Part shown: one piece after another, positions 16,506 through 24,103 of the stretch
Position numbering within the stretch: the stretch's first letter is position 1
Layout of the letters: every line of letters begins with the position of its first letter
NCBI GenBank assembly: GCA_946411565.1
Contig: CAMKEM010000024.1
Coordinates: 1-42,415 of the forward strand
Reading direction: 5' to 3'
Length of the DNA stretch: 42,415 nucleotides
Source of the DNA: an uncultured Prevotellaceae bacterium
GTDB taxonomy: Bacteria > Bacteroidota > Bacteroidia > Bacteroidales > Bacteroidaceae
Position numbers and translations under genes: made by a program
Notes under the pieces: model-generated
What the model saw: the letters and a program-made list of their open reading frames with translations, nothing else
Told to the model about the DNA's origin: nothing
Database searches by the model: none

Positions 16506-17933
16506 ATGATTACCACCAAGAAATCCTATATCGATAAATATATATACACATATCCATCCTCTTCCCACTCCCTATCAAAGAAAAAGGGTGTGGGAAGAGG
16601 ATGTGTTCTCCTTTGTATCCTTTTTCTCTTCTTCATACTACCTTCCCATTCCAAATCTTTCTTAAAAGGAGATTCCATAGGCGCTGCGGCTCCCTCCCTA
16701 TGGGGGAGGGCGGGGGGAGAGGCCGTTGCTCAATCTTCCGACTCCCTCATCGCTAACATAATGCGTAGTGAAGGCGTCACATTCTCTCATGACAACAGCG
16801 TAACGCTACTTACAAACGGAGCAGAGAAATTCAAGGATATGTTCGCTGCCATACGTCAGGCACGTCATAGCGTACACCTCGAATACTTCAACTTCCGCAA
16901 CGACTCCATCGCCAACGCACTCTTCGACCTCCTTGCCGAGAAAGCCAGCGAGGGCGTAGAGGTACGCGCCATATACGATGCCTTCGGAAACGCGAGCAAC
17001 AACCGTCCGCTTAAGGAAGAACACGTTGAGTATCAGCGTGCTCGTGGCATACAGCTCTATGAGTTCGACCCACTTAACTTCCCATACATCAACCATGTGT
17101 TCCACCGCGATCACCGCAAGATAGTAATCATCGACGGAAAGATTGCCTATACAGGTGGAATGAACGTAGCCGACTACTATATCCACGGAACGGAAGAGGT
17201 TGGCTCATGGCACGATATGCATTGCCGTCTCGATGGCGAGGAGGTGAACACTCTCCAGCGCATCTTCCTCCGAATGTGGAAACGTGTAACAGGCGAGAAC
17301 ATCGACGGAGAGCAGTATTTCCGCAAGGAACGTGCTGATTATTTCCACAACCTGAAAGCCGACACCACCGCCACCGCATACCATAAGATGGTGGGCATAG
17401 CCAATCGTGAACCGCAAAAGACCAATAAAGTGGTACGCCATTTCTACCGTGCCGCCATCGAGTCAGCAAAGGATAGCATAAAAATTCTCAACCCATACTT
17501 CACACTCACCCACAGCATACGCCGTGCACTCTACGACGCAATAAAGCGTGGCGTGAAGGTAGAGGTAATGATGGGCGAGAACAGCGACATTCCCCTCACT
17601 CCTGACTGCGCCTTCTACAACCTCCACAAACTAATGAAGCGCGGTGCGGATATCTGGATCTTCCAAGGCGGTTTCCACCACACCAAGGTCATAATGGTTG
17701 ACGGACGTTTCTGCACAGTAGGCAGCACCAACCTCGATGCCCGTTCCCTTCGCTGGGACTACGAGGAGAATGCCATCATCATCGACAAGAACACCACCGA
17801 AGAGCTATCACGTCTCTTCAACGAGGATAAGAAGCAAAGCTATCGCCTTACGGAAGAAAAATGGCGTAAGTGGCGCTCATGTTGCGACAGGTTCAGAGGT
17901 TGGTTCGCCCATCTGTTGGCGATATGGCTGTAA
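16506..17933 (+). CDS. Phospholipase D-family protein, cardiolipin-synthase-like
   Basis: A 475-residue enzyme with two HKD motifs: HRKIVIIDG (His203, Lys205, Asp210) and HTKVIMVDG (His392, Lys394, Asp399), each followed by the family's GxxN (TGGMN; GSTNLDARS). This is the pattern of bacterial cardiolipin synthases, which join two phosphatidylglycerols. Unlike ClsA it has one hydrophobic segment (LLCILFLFFILPS, about residues 34-46) that looks like a signal peptide, so it may act in the periplasm. The N-terminus is odd: residues 18-33 are encoded by an 18-bp hairpin and residues 55-68 (AAAPSLWGRAGGEA) by a G/C element, leaving conserved protein only from about residue 71. Start at 16506 is the first ATG after the upstream hairpins. 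Confidence 0.87.
   Translation: MITTKKSYIDKYIYTYPSSSHSLSKKKGVGRGCVLLCILFLFFILPSHSKSFLKGDSIGAAAPSLWGRAGGEAVAQSSDSLIANIMRSEGVTFSHDNSVTLLTNGAEKFKDMFAAIRQARHSVHLEYFNFRNDSIANALFDLLAEKASEGVEVRAIYDAFGNASNNRPLKEEHVEYQRARGIQLYEFDPLNFPYINHVFHRDHRKIVIIDGKIAYTGGMNVADYYIHGTEEVGSWHDMHCRLDGEEVNTLQRIFLRMWKRVTGENIDGEQYFRKERADYFHNLKADTTATAYHKMVGIANREPQKTNKVVRHFYRAAIESAKDSIKILNPYFTLTHSIRRALYDAIKRGVKVEVMMGENSDIPLTPDCAFYNLHKLMKRGADIWIFQGGFHHTKVIMVDGRFCTVGSTNLDARSLRWDYEENAIIIDKNTTEELSRLFNEDKKQSYRLTEEKWRKWRSCCDRFRGWFAHLLAIWL
16556..16602. repeat. Hairpin inside the phospholipase D coding sequence
   Basis: Arms 16556-16573 (ATCCTCTTCCCACTCCCT) and 16585-16602 are 18 bases each with one mismatch, loop 11 bases. The element encodes the serine/lysine-rich stretch before the hydrophobic core of the signal peptide. 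Confidence 0.85.
16686..16727. repeat. G/C-rich palindromic element inside the phospholipase D gene (element D)
   Basis: CCCTCCC (16692-16698) faces GGGAGGG (16704-16710), followed by GGGGGGAGAGGCC. Its core matches element A read on the minus strand (GCGG, CTCCCTA, GGGAGG, GGAGAGGCC in the same order). It encodes residues just after the signal peptide. Confidence 0.85.
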
Positions 17934-17940
17934 AAGCCTA

Positions 17941-18014
17941 ATTAACAATTAACAAGTAACAAATTAACATGCTTTTCGCCCTCCGTGTTAATTGTTCCAT
18001 GTTAATTGTTAATT
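17941..18014. repeat. Heptamer-array hairpin (ATTAACA / TGTTAAT)
   Basis: Left arm reads ATTAACA, ATTAACA, AGTAACA, then AATTAACATG; right arm from 17986 reads TGTTAAT, TGTTCCA, TGTTAAT, TGTTAAT. The arms are near-perfect reverse complements. It directly follows the phospholipase D stop and may end its transcript. Confidence 0.85.
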
Positions 18015-18083
18015 GAAATTGCTAACTTTGCTTGACAAAATTTTAGAATTTACTGTATAAAATACACTTTTAATATGCAAAAA

Positions 18084-18115
18084 TTTGCATAAAAGTCAAA
18101 AACGCTGTATCTTTG
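18084..18115 (+). promoter_or_regulatory. Consensus promoter with no adjacent gene
   Basis: TTTG (18084-18087), 20 bases, TATCTTTG (18108-18115). Expected start of RNA near 18122. The next coding start is over 320 bases away and a terminator intervenes, so this promoter probably drives a short RNA. Confidence 0.75.
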
Positions 18116-18121
18116 CAGCGT

Positions 18122-18182
18122 GTTTTTCATAGTATTAGATTTAAGGTTAACAAAGATTGGGTCACAGCGGTGACCCTTTTTT
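18122..18182 (+). ncRNA. Candidate small RNA of about 60 nt
   Basis: Defined only by its ends: the consensus promoter just before it and the terminator GGGTCAC-AGCG-GTGACCC plus six T at 18159-18182. It contains no reading frame of note. It may be a free small RNA or an attenuated leader of the ATP-grasp gene. The family is not recognised. Confidence 0.4.
18159..18182 (+). terminator. Intrinsic terminator
   Basis: A perfect 7-bp stem GGGTCAC / GTGACCC with AGCG loop, followed by TTTTTT. Confidence 0.8.
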
Positions 18183-18382
18183 ATTGCCTGTAAGTAAGTT
18201 AGCCATTAGAAAAACACAAAGAATAGCCTTTTTTCATTACGAACTTACAAATTGTAAGATATATTGCACATATAGGTTACACTTTGAAAGACTAAATTTT
18301 GTTTTACATTTCATTTTGTCACACAACAAAATTTTCATATTTCATTTTGCTAACTTTTCTTGAATTTTCATTACATTTTGTC

Positions 18383-18390
18383 TATCTTTG
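18383..18390 (+). promoter_or_regulatory. -7 element of the ATP-grasp cluster promoter
   Basis: TATCTTTG, preceded 20 bases upstream by TCTTG rather than TTTG. The text CATTTTGTCTATCTTTGCAC around it differs by one base from the ammonium transporter promoter at 26126-26145. Confidence 0.65.
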
Positions 18391-18444
18391 CACTTGAAAA
18401 GATAACATTAGGTAAAACAACAACACAAACACATTTTTATTGAG

Positions 18445-19782
18445 ATGAGTATTAACATTAAAGAATTAACAAGTAGTAGGGATACAGTAAACAGATGGAT
18501 GGAGCGGTACGGAGTTCGTTTCGGGGTTTACAAGAACGGTATATTCAACGAACAGCTCTTTCCATTTGATTCCGTCCCGAGAGTGATTAGCCACAGCGAC
18601 TGGGAATATCTTGAAAAAGGTCTCAGCCAGCGTGTGAAGGCTCTCAACATGTTCCTATGGGACATCTATCACGAGAAGAACATCATCAAGGATGACATTG
18701 TGCCTGAAGAATTCGTTTATTCGTCAAAAGGCTATATACCTGAATGTGAGGGTATCAATCCACAAGGAAAAATCTATTCGCATATCTCTGGTATCGATCT
18801 CGTAGAGGGTAAGGACGATAAATGGTATGTGCTTGAGGATAACCTCCGCATCCCTTCTGGTGCAAGCTACCCGATGATAGCACGTAGCGTGAGCCGTAAG
18901 GTTTCGCCTTCCACATTCGCCACGAATGCCATAGCCGACAACCGCGACTATGCCGACCTTCTTCGCGATATGATGGACGATATGAACGATAACCGAGGCA
19001 TTTCCGTTATCTTCACTCCTGGACGCTATAATTCCGCTTTCTTCGAGCATTCGTATCTTGCAGAAAAGACAGGCGCTACCCTCGCCTATCCTGGTGATTT
19101 GTTCGTTGAGAACGATATTGTCTATTATGCAGGAATGTTCCGTGAGAAGACTCGCGTAGGTTGCATCTATCGCCGAATAAGCGATGAATATATGGACCCT
19201 ATGGTCTTCGAGTCGTCTTCCTTGCTCGGCATACCTAACGTGATGCAGGCTTACAAGGCTGGCAACGTGGCTCTCATCAATGGCATAGGAAACGGTGTGG
19301 CTGACGATAAGGGAATATACTATTTCGTGCCTAAGATGGTGAAATACTATCTTGGGGAGGACAGCATCTTGCAGAATGCGCCTACCTATCTGCCTTATTT
19401 CAAGGAGGATTACGACTATGTACTTGCCAACATCGACAAGCTCGTTATAAAGGATGTAAGCGAGGCTGGCGGCTATGGCGTAGTTTTCGGAAGCGAACTC
19501 TCTCCAGAGAAACTTGCCGAACTCAAGGAACTCGTCATTAAAGAGCCTCGTCGCTGGATTGCACAGGAGGTTGTGGAATTCAAGGATCTTGAGATTCTCG
19601 AAGGCGATGAACTCGTATGGCGCAAGGCTGACCTCCGTGCATTCGTAGTAAGCAGTAGCAAGGACGTGAAAGTATGGAAGAGCGGTTTGACACGATTCTC
19701 TCGCAATCCCGACAGTTATGTGGTTAATTCATCACAGGGCGGTGGATTCAAGGATACCTGGGTAGCGCTTGAGAATGAATAG
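18445..19782 (+). CDS. Circularly permuted ATP-grasp protein (DUF404/DUF407 type)
   Basis: A 445-residue cytosolic protein of the circularly permuted ATP-grasp family, predicted to form an amide bond between a carboxylate and an amine with ATP. Recognisable segments in order: ERYGVRFGVYKNG near residue 20, LEDNLRIPSGASYPMIAR near 132-149, LINGIGNGVADDKGIYYFVPKM with YYLGE near 275-305, LVIKDVSEAGGYGVVFG near 334-350 (ATP-grasp lysine and glycine loop), DLRAFVV near 395 and VVNSSQGGGFKDTW near the end. It is the first gene of a five-gene plus-strand run. Family members regularly sit beside alpha-E and transglutaminase genes, as here, and comparative work has proposed peptide synthesis or tagging; no product is known. 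Confidence 0.9.
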   Translation: MSINIKELTSSRDTVNRWMERYGVRFGVYKNGIFNEQLFPFDSVPRVISHSDWEYLEKGLSQRVKALNMFLWDIYHEKNIIKDDIVPEEFVYSSKGYIPECEGINPQGKIYSHISGIDLVEGKDDKWYVLEDNLRIPSGASYPMIARSVSRKVSPSTFATNAIADNRDYADLLRDMMDDMNDNRGISVIFTPGRYNSAFFEHSYLAEKTGATLAYPGDLFVENDIVYYAGMFREKTRVGCIYRRISDEYMDPMVFESSSLLGIPNVMQAYKAGNVALINGIGNGVADDKGIYYFVPKMVKYYLGEDSILQNAPTYLPYFKEDYDYVLANIDKLVIKDVSEAGGYGVVFGSELSPEKLAELKELVIKEPRRWIAQEVVEFKDLEILEGDELVWRKADLRAFVVSSSKDVKVWKSGLTRFSRNPDSYVVNSSQGGGFKDTWVALENE

Positions 19783-19913
19783 AGATTAAGAGATTAAGGT
19801 ATTAAGAAATTAAATTCGACAACACAAACACAAATCTCTAAACTCAAACCTCTACCCCCTAACCACCAACACCCAAACCACCCCACCCATCACACAACAC
19901 AAACACAAGAACT
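19783..19913. other. Gap with octamer array and a 90-base G-free leader
   Basis: Four octamers ATTAAGAG, ATTAAGGT, ATTAAGAA, ATTAAATT (19785-19816) are followed by 19819-19908, a 90-base stretch without a single G on the plus strand, mostly A and C. It ends just before the alpha-E start at 19914. No promoter consensus is seen. Confidence 0.8.
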
Positions 19914-20612
19914 ATGGTAAAGAATTCAATTATATCTGCAAGCAAAGCCAATCAACTTTACTGGCTCGGTCGTTATCAGGAGCGTGTCTATATGACTCTG
20001 CACCTTATGCATAAGTGCTACGACCAGATGATTGACGGTAATCCTGAAAGCTATCTCCCTCTCAGGGATATGCTCGCCCCAACGCATTACTATCCCAACA
20101 ATGAGGAGTTCGCCCTTGGAATGGTATATGACGAGAACAACCCTTCAAGCGTGTTCTCGGCTCTCAACCGTGCCATGGATAATGCCATCCTCCTTCGTGA
20201 GGATATCTACACGGAAACGCTGTCCTACATCGAGCTGAGCATCTCCCTGATGAAGAAATGCAAGAAGGAGAACAAGATTAACATCACGCTCCTTCAGTAC
20301 ATCACCGACTGGTCGCTTGCCTTCTGGGGCTCTGCCGAACAGCGCATCTACAACACACGCATTCTCAGCATCATGATGATAGGTCGCCATGTGGAGTATA
20401 TCGACATGATGCTGCGCTATAACTACGATTTCAAGCGCATATCCCTCGCTTACAAGATTCTGAAGAAATATCTCAACGAACTGCCTGCATCGGTTGACAG
20501 CGACATTGCCGGACAGCTTGACGCGCTCATCGTGGAAGAGGCTTTCGACCTTTCAAACGAGGAATACAAGCAGAAGGTCACGACTTATATTAACAAAATG
20601 ATTAAGATATGA
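19914..20612 (+). CDS. Alpha-E domain protein (DUF403)
   Basis: A 232-residue all-helical protein. The opening SKANQLYWLGRYQERV is the signature start of alpha-E proteins, where the Glu-Arg pair recurs, and a second conserved segment is DNAILLREDIYTETLSYIELS. At 232 residues it is shorter than the roughly 300 of many proteobacterial members. The domain always occurs with ATP-grasp and transglutaminase partners and is thought to assist them, but its chemistry is unknown. The last codons overlap the transglutaminase start by four bases (ATGA at 20609-20612), so the two are translationally coupled. Confidence 0.88.
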   Translation: MVKNSIISASKANQLYWLGRYQERVYMTLHLMHKCYDQMIDGNPESYLPLRDMLAPTHYYPNNEEFALGMVYDENNPSSVFSALNRAMDNAILLREDIYTETLSYIELSISLMKKCKKENKINITLLQYITDWSLAFWGSAEQRIYNTRILSIMMIGRHVEYIDMMLRYNYDFKRISLAYKILKKYLNELPASVDSDIAGQLDALIVEEAFDLSNEEYKQKVTTYINKMIKI

Positions 20613-21379
20613 AAAGATACCTGTACTGTTACAACACCATCGTATCATTCTCCGAGCCTGTCGGCAACCATGAATTCCTCATTCGTTGCCAGCCAGTATT
20701 AGGCGAGTATATGAACGTAGAAGAGGAGCATCTGGTTCTGCCTCCCGACTACTGGAAGCACCACGGTACAGACACATTCAAAAACCGTATCGTCTATGGA
20801 GGCAACCGTGAACCACACCTTTCTCTGGCTTACGTAAGCACAGGAATTGTCTCAATGCAGACATACAGGATACATAGTGACTCCTTGCCTATTTCCATCT
20901 GGCTCCAGCCAACACACCTCACCTCCCTTCATACATTTAAAACAAATTCCCCATTGGCTGATATGAGTCGTATGGAAAGGGCGGAGTCCATTATGCATCA
21001 TGTCAATTCTATCCTTGCCTATGTGCCTCAATCCACCGATGTGGAGACAACGGCACAGGAAGTTATTGATTCGGGGCAGGGCGTTTGTCAGGATTTTGCG
21101 CATCTAATGATTGCTATATGCCGTCATTTCGGTATTCCAGCACGTTATGTCTGCGGATTCGTTGAGGGTACTGGCGAGACTCACGCATGGGTTGAGGTGT
21201 TCGATGCCCAGCAGAACTACTGGTTCGGTTTCGACCCTACCTATGACCACAGAATTGACTTTGGCTACGTGAAACTCGCTCATGGTCGTGATGCTGCCGA
21301 CTGCCCCGTCTCTCGCGGGCAATACAACGGTTTCACGAATCAGGAGACGAAGATAAATGTGATATTAAAGGAAGTATAA
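20609..21379 (+). CDS. Transglutaminase-like cysteine peptidase/amidase
   Basis: A 256-residue protein with an N-terminal bacterial transglutaminase N domain (YNTIVSFSEPVGNHEFLIR) and a papain-like transglutaminase core. The triad is visible: Cys160 in GQGVCQDFAH, His192 in ETHAWVEV and Asp209 in FGFDPTYDHR. No signal peptide, so it acts in the cytosol with its partners. In this gene family the enzyme may cut or form isopeptide or amide bonds on the product of the ATP-grasp ligase; the direction is not known. Overlaps the alpha-E gene by 4 bases and is followed by a 150-bp G/C inverted repeat. Confidence 0.9.
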   Translation: MKRYLYCYNTIVSFSEPVGNHEFLIRCQPVLGEYMNVEEEHLVLPPDYWKHHGTDTFKNRIVYGGNREPHLSLAYVSTGIVSMQTYRIHSDSLPISIWLQPTHLTSLHTFKTNSPLADMSRMERAESIMHHVNSILAYVPQSTDVETTAQEVIDSGQGVCQDFAHLMIAICRHFGIPARYVCGFVEGTGETHAWVEVFDAQQNYWFGFDPTYDHRIDFGYVKLAHGRDAADCPVSRGQYNGFTNQETKINVILKEV

Positions 21380-21403
21380 TAAAAGAAGCCCAAACTACCC
21401 AGC

Positions 21404-21552
21404 AGCCCCTCACCCGCCCTACGGGCACCCTCTCCCCTAAGGGCGAGGGAGAAGTTAGTAATAATCCCTCAAAGAGAAAACCTTATAGCGATAAATGGTA
21501 ATATCCCCCTCGCCCCCTGGGGAGAGGGTGCCCGAAGGGCGGGTGAGGGGCT
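21404..21552. repeat. 149-bp G/C-rich element with about 48-bp inverted arms (element F)
   Basis: Left arm 21404-21452 and right arm 21504-21552 are near-perfect reverse complements (begin AGCCCCTCACCCGCCCT; few mismatches). The 51-base centre contains AATCCCTCAAAGA, also found in the centre of element H at 36358-36370. It lies between the transglutaminase and the deacylase genes and ends 24 bases before the ATG at 21577, so its hairpin would fall in the deacylase leader. Confidence 0.93.
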
Positions 21553-21576
21553 GGGGTGTTTTGCTCCATTCTTACT

Positions 21577-22506
21577 ATGATCAAAACCATAATCTCTTCC
21601 GAGCTGCCTATTGATGAGCAGTTTCGCATTCAGAAGAACGTAATAAAAAACGGTACAGGCACGAAGCGCGTCTGTATTGTGACAGGAACCCACGGCGATG
21701 AACTCGAGGGACAGATGGTGTGCTACGAACTTGTGAGGATTATCAAGGAGAATATCAATCAGCTTAACGGCACGGTTGAAATCTATCCGGCTCTCAATCC
21801 GCTCGGCATCGACACGATACAGCGTGGCATCCCGAACTTCGACCTCGACATGAACCGCATCTTCCCGGGCATTAAGCATGGTACGCTTGCCGAACAGGCT
21901 GCCTATCAAATTATCGAAGACCTCAAGGGTGCTGACCTCGTTCTCGATGTTCATTCAAGCAACCTCTACCTACGCGAGACGCCACAGGTGCGCATCAACG
22001 TGAACGATGAGGAAACGCTTGTGCCTCTTGCCCATCACCTCGGTATCGACTTCATCTGGGTTCACGATGCCGCTACCGTACTCGAATCCACCCTTGCCCA
22101 TTCGCTCAACTCCACAGGCACGCCTTGTCTGGTGGCAGAAATGGGTGTAGGCGAGCGCATCAACCGCAAAATGTGCATCCGACTCGTCACAGGCATTCTC
22201 AACCTCATGAGGGAAATGGAAATGTGGAGCGGCGATGTAGATGCTACCCAACTAAAAGAGTTGCCGTATGTCTGCAAGGGCGACAACGTAGAGTTCCTTA
22301 ACGCGGAAGCAAGCGGAATATTCCTTACCGACATGACCACAGGCAATATGGTTAACGTGGGCGATGAGATAGGTCAGATAGTATCGCCTCTCGAAGGAAA
22401 GATACTCAGTCGTGTCGTCTCTCCATGCCACGGATTCCTCTTCACCATCCGCGCCTACCCAATCGTATATGAAGGCTCTCTCATGGCACGAATATTTAAG
22501 ACTTAA
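21577..22506 (+). CDS. AstE/AspA-family zinc deacylase (succinylglutamate desuccinylase/aspartoacylase-like)
   Basis: A 309-residue M14-related deacylase with a complete zinc site: His39 and Glu42 in GTHGDE and His126 in LDVHSS. The substrate loop NPLGIDTIQRG and DMNRIFPG (Asn and Arg) is conserved. Family enzymes release an amino acid from an N-acyl or amide substrate. A GTG at 21556 in the same frame falls in the edge of the palindrome; ATG 21577 fits the family start better. It follows the transglutaminase gene, and its equal-length paralogue follows it. Together they suggest removal or trimming of a product made by the ATP-grasp ligase. Confidence 0.88.
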   Translation: MIKTIISSELPIDEQFRIQKNVIKNGTGTKRVCIVTGTHGDELEGQMVCYELVRIIKENINQLNGTVEIYPALNPLGIDTIQRGIPNFDLDMNRIFPGIKHGTLAEQAAYQIIEDLKGADLVLDVHSSNLYLRETPQVRINVNDEETLVPLAHHLGIDFIWVHDAATVLESTLAHSLNSTGTPCLVAEMGVGERINRKMCIRLVTGILNLMREMEMWSGDVDATQLKELPYVCKGDNVEFLNAEASGIFLTDMTTGNMVNVGDEIGQIVSPLEGKILSRVVSPCHGFLFTIRAYPIVYEGSLMARIFKT

Positions 22507-22762
22507 TGGAAAGGCCTCGCTTACGCGAGTTCTTGGGATAGTAAATTGTAAGAAAATTAAATCAGTAAATTAGACGCGGCATTCGCCGCTGAGTAAATGT
22601 CAAGAATAAATTAGAATAATAATTTACAGAATTAATTTCCAGACAATAATTTACTGATTTAATTTACTCCTAATTTACTTTCCAACCACCAGCGCAAGCG
22701 GAATTTTCTTTCCTACCATTCAGCGCAAGCTGATTTACTTTCTTTCTCAAAGTATATTTCAA
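22507..22762. repeat. Intergenic element with TAAATCAGTAAATTA inverted arms
   Basis: Bases 22554-22572 and 22647-22665 are perfect 19-base reverse complements. The left flank (GGAAAGGCCTCGCTTACGCG at 22508) resembles the interior of the 4358-4517 element. Around the arms are repeated CAGCGCAAGC-type words (22690, 22723). No gene is seen in this gap. Confidence 0.75.
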
Positions 22763-23692
22763 ATGGAAAAAGTAACACTATACAGAATGTCGTCACCCTA
22801 TCGTGATGAGTTCCGCATCAACGGATATTGGTTCGGTGAGGGCGAGAAGACCGTTGCCATCGTAGGCGCTATGCGAGGCGATGAGATACAGCAGCAATAT
22901 ATCTGTGCCCGACTAATCCAGCGCCTTACGGAGATTGAGGCAGAGGGTAAGATAGCCCAGGACAAGCGCATCCTCGTCATCCCTTCATGCAACCCATTCT
23001 CCATGAACGTGGCACGACGCTTCTGGACTATGGATAACACCGACATCAACCGTATGTTTCCCGGCTATGACAAAGGCGAGACAACCCAGCGCATAGCAGC
23101 AGCCATATTCAAGTGCCTTGAGGGATTTGAGTTCGGCATACAGATGGCAAGTTTCTACATCCCCGGCGACTTCGTGCCACACGTCCGTATGCTCAAGACT
23201 GGCTATGAGGATATTGCCGATGCCCGACTCTTCGGACTTCCTTTCGTCACCACGCGCATCCCCCTGCCCTACGACACCACGCTTCTCAACTACAACTGGC
23301 AACTGTGGAACACCAAGGCTTTCAGCATCTATGCTGGTCAGACAAACCACGTTGAGCATTCCACATCCGACCAGACCATTGACTCCATACTGCGTTTCCT
23401 CAACAAGATAGGCGTGAGCCAATACAAGGTGCGGAGCATTGGCTACGAGAGCATTCTCATGGAGGAAGAGGAGCTTATCAACATCCGTGCCCATCGTGCC
23501 GGGATATTCTATCGTGTTGTTGGTGCCGGGCAGAACGTTCACAAAGGCGATACCCTCGCTCGAATACTCGCTCCTTACGATTGTTCCGTGCTTGAGGAAG
23601 TAAAAGCTCCAGAATCGGGAGTTGTTTTCTTCGCTCACAACAGACCGCTTGCCCTTGAGCATAATGTAATCTACAGAATTCAACAAATATAA
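22763..23692 (+). CDS. AstE/AspA-family paralogue lacking zinc histidines (probable pseudoenzyme)
   Basis: A 309-residue protein, the same length as and alignable by eye with the preceding deacylase. It keeps the fold landmarks: VAIVGAMRGDE, IPSCNPFSMN, DINRMFPGYD and a C-terminal barrel-like segment with GIFYRVVGAGQNV. But the first zinc histidine is Arg38 (MRGDE in place of THGDE) and the third ligand is Gln127 (GIQMAS in place of DVHSS); only Glu41 remains. The Asn/Arg substrate loop is intact. It therefore probably binds a related substrate or the active paralogue without catalysis. It lies 256 bases downstream and ends with a terminator. Confidence 0.82.
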   Translation: MEKVTLYRMSSPYRDEFRINGYWFGEGEKTVAIVGAMRGDEIQQQYICARLIQRLTEIEAEGKIAQDKRILVIPSCNPFSMNVARRFWTMDNTDINRMFPGYDKGETTQRIAAAIFKCLEGFEFGIQMASFYIPGDFVPHVRMLKTGYEDIADARLFGLPFVTTRIPLPYDTTLLNYNWQLWNTKAFSIYAGQTNHVEHSTSDQTIDSILRFLNKIGVSQYKVRSIGYESILMEEEELINIRAHRAGIFYRVVGAGQNVHKGDTLARILAPYDCSVLEEVKAPESGVVFFAHNRPLALEHNVIYRIQQI

Positions 23693-23737
23693 CTACCTAA
23701 AATCCCAATAACTCATCTCATCTATTGTTTCTATGTT

Positions 23738-23775
23738 GCGCGTCAGTCTTTCCCCCCGGCTGATGCGCTTTTTCT
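23738..23775 (+). terminator. Terminator of the ATP-grasp/deacylase cluster
   Basis: GCGCGTCAG (23738-23746) pairs with CTGATGCGC (23760-23768), one G-T pair, followed by a T-rich tract. Confidence 0.75.
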
Positions 23776-23792
23776 TTTCCTCCGATGCAGGA

Positions 23793-23836
23793 AACGGATT
23801 TACAACGGATTCATAACGGTATTACAACGGAGGTAG
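23793..23836. repeat. Tandem 11-mer array, 4 x AACGGATTTAC
   Basis: AACGGATTTAC, AACGGATTCAT, AACGGTATTAC, AACGGAGGTAG in direct succession. An almost identical four-unit array is at 37650-37693. Confidence 0.88.
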
Positions 23837-23977
23837 AGTTTAGCGTTTAGAGTGCGACCACCAACACCTATCACCTAACACCTATTTCAGCATATGACAA
23901 TTTTTGTACAATTCCGACTATCAAAATTCACAGATTCGACATATTTGCGCAAAGGATTGCAAAAAGTGCGCAAAAAA

Positions 23978-24009
23978 TTTGCGTAAATGAAAGAAAATGT
24001 ATAATTTTG
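23978..24009 (+). promoter_or_regulatory. Consensus promoter for the 24104 gene
   Basis: TTTG (23978-23981), 20 bases, TAATTTTG (24002-24009). Confidence 0.85.
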
Positions 24010-24103
24010 CATTTGATAAATTGCATGATTAGCCATGCTGCAAAAATCAATACTCACATAACAAGAAGGGTAACAAATAGCGGGATAGTCCCCCAACAAG
24101 ATA

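Larger units (their letters stand above)
17934..18444. other. 510-base gap with heptamer hairpin, orphan promoter and terminator
   Basis: No protein gene is supported. From left to right it holds a heptamer hairpin (17941-18014), a consensus promoter (18084-18115) followed within 60 bases by a terminator (18159-18182), three CATTTTG repeats at an exact 31-base spacing (18312, 18343, 18374), and the -7 of the ATP-grasp gene. Confidence 0.65.
23693..24103. other. Intergenic: terminator, 11-mer array and promoter
   Basis: Contains the terminator of the deacylase cluster, a four-unit 11-mer array (23793-23836), heptamer-like text CCAACACCTATCAC near 23862, and a consensus promoter for the next gene. 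No gene seen. Confidence 0.65.

Noticed and set aside
18157..18363. A 68-codon plus-strand reading frame between the phospholipase D and ATP-grasp genes.
   Set aside because: It starts on a non-ATG codon, runs through the terminator at 18159-18182, and has the composition of AT-rich noncoding DNA.
21469..21954. A minus-strand frame across element F and the start of the deacylase gene.
   Set aside because: Its C-terminal part is the palindrome and the rest is antisense to the zinc-site region of a clear deacylase.
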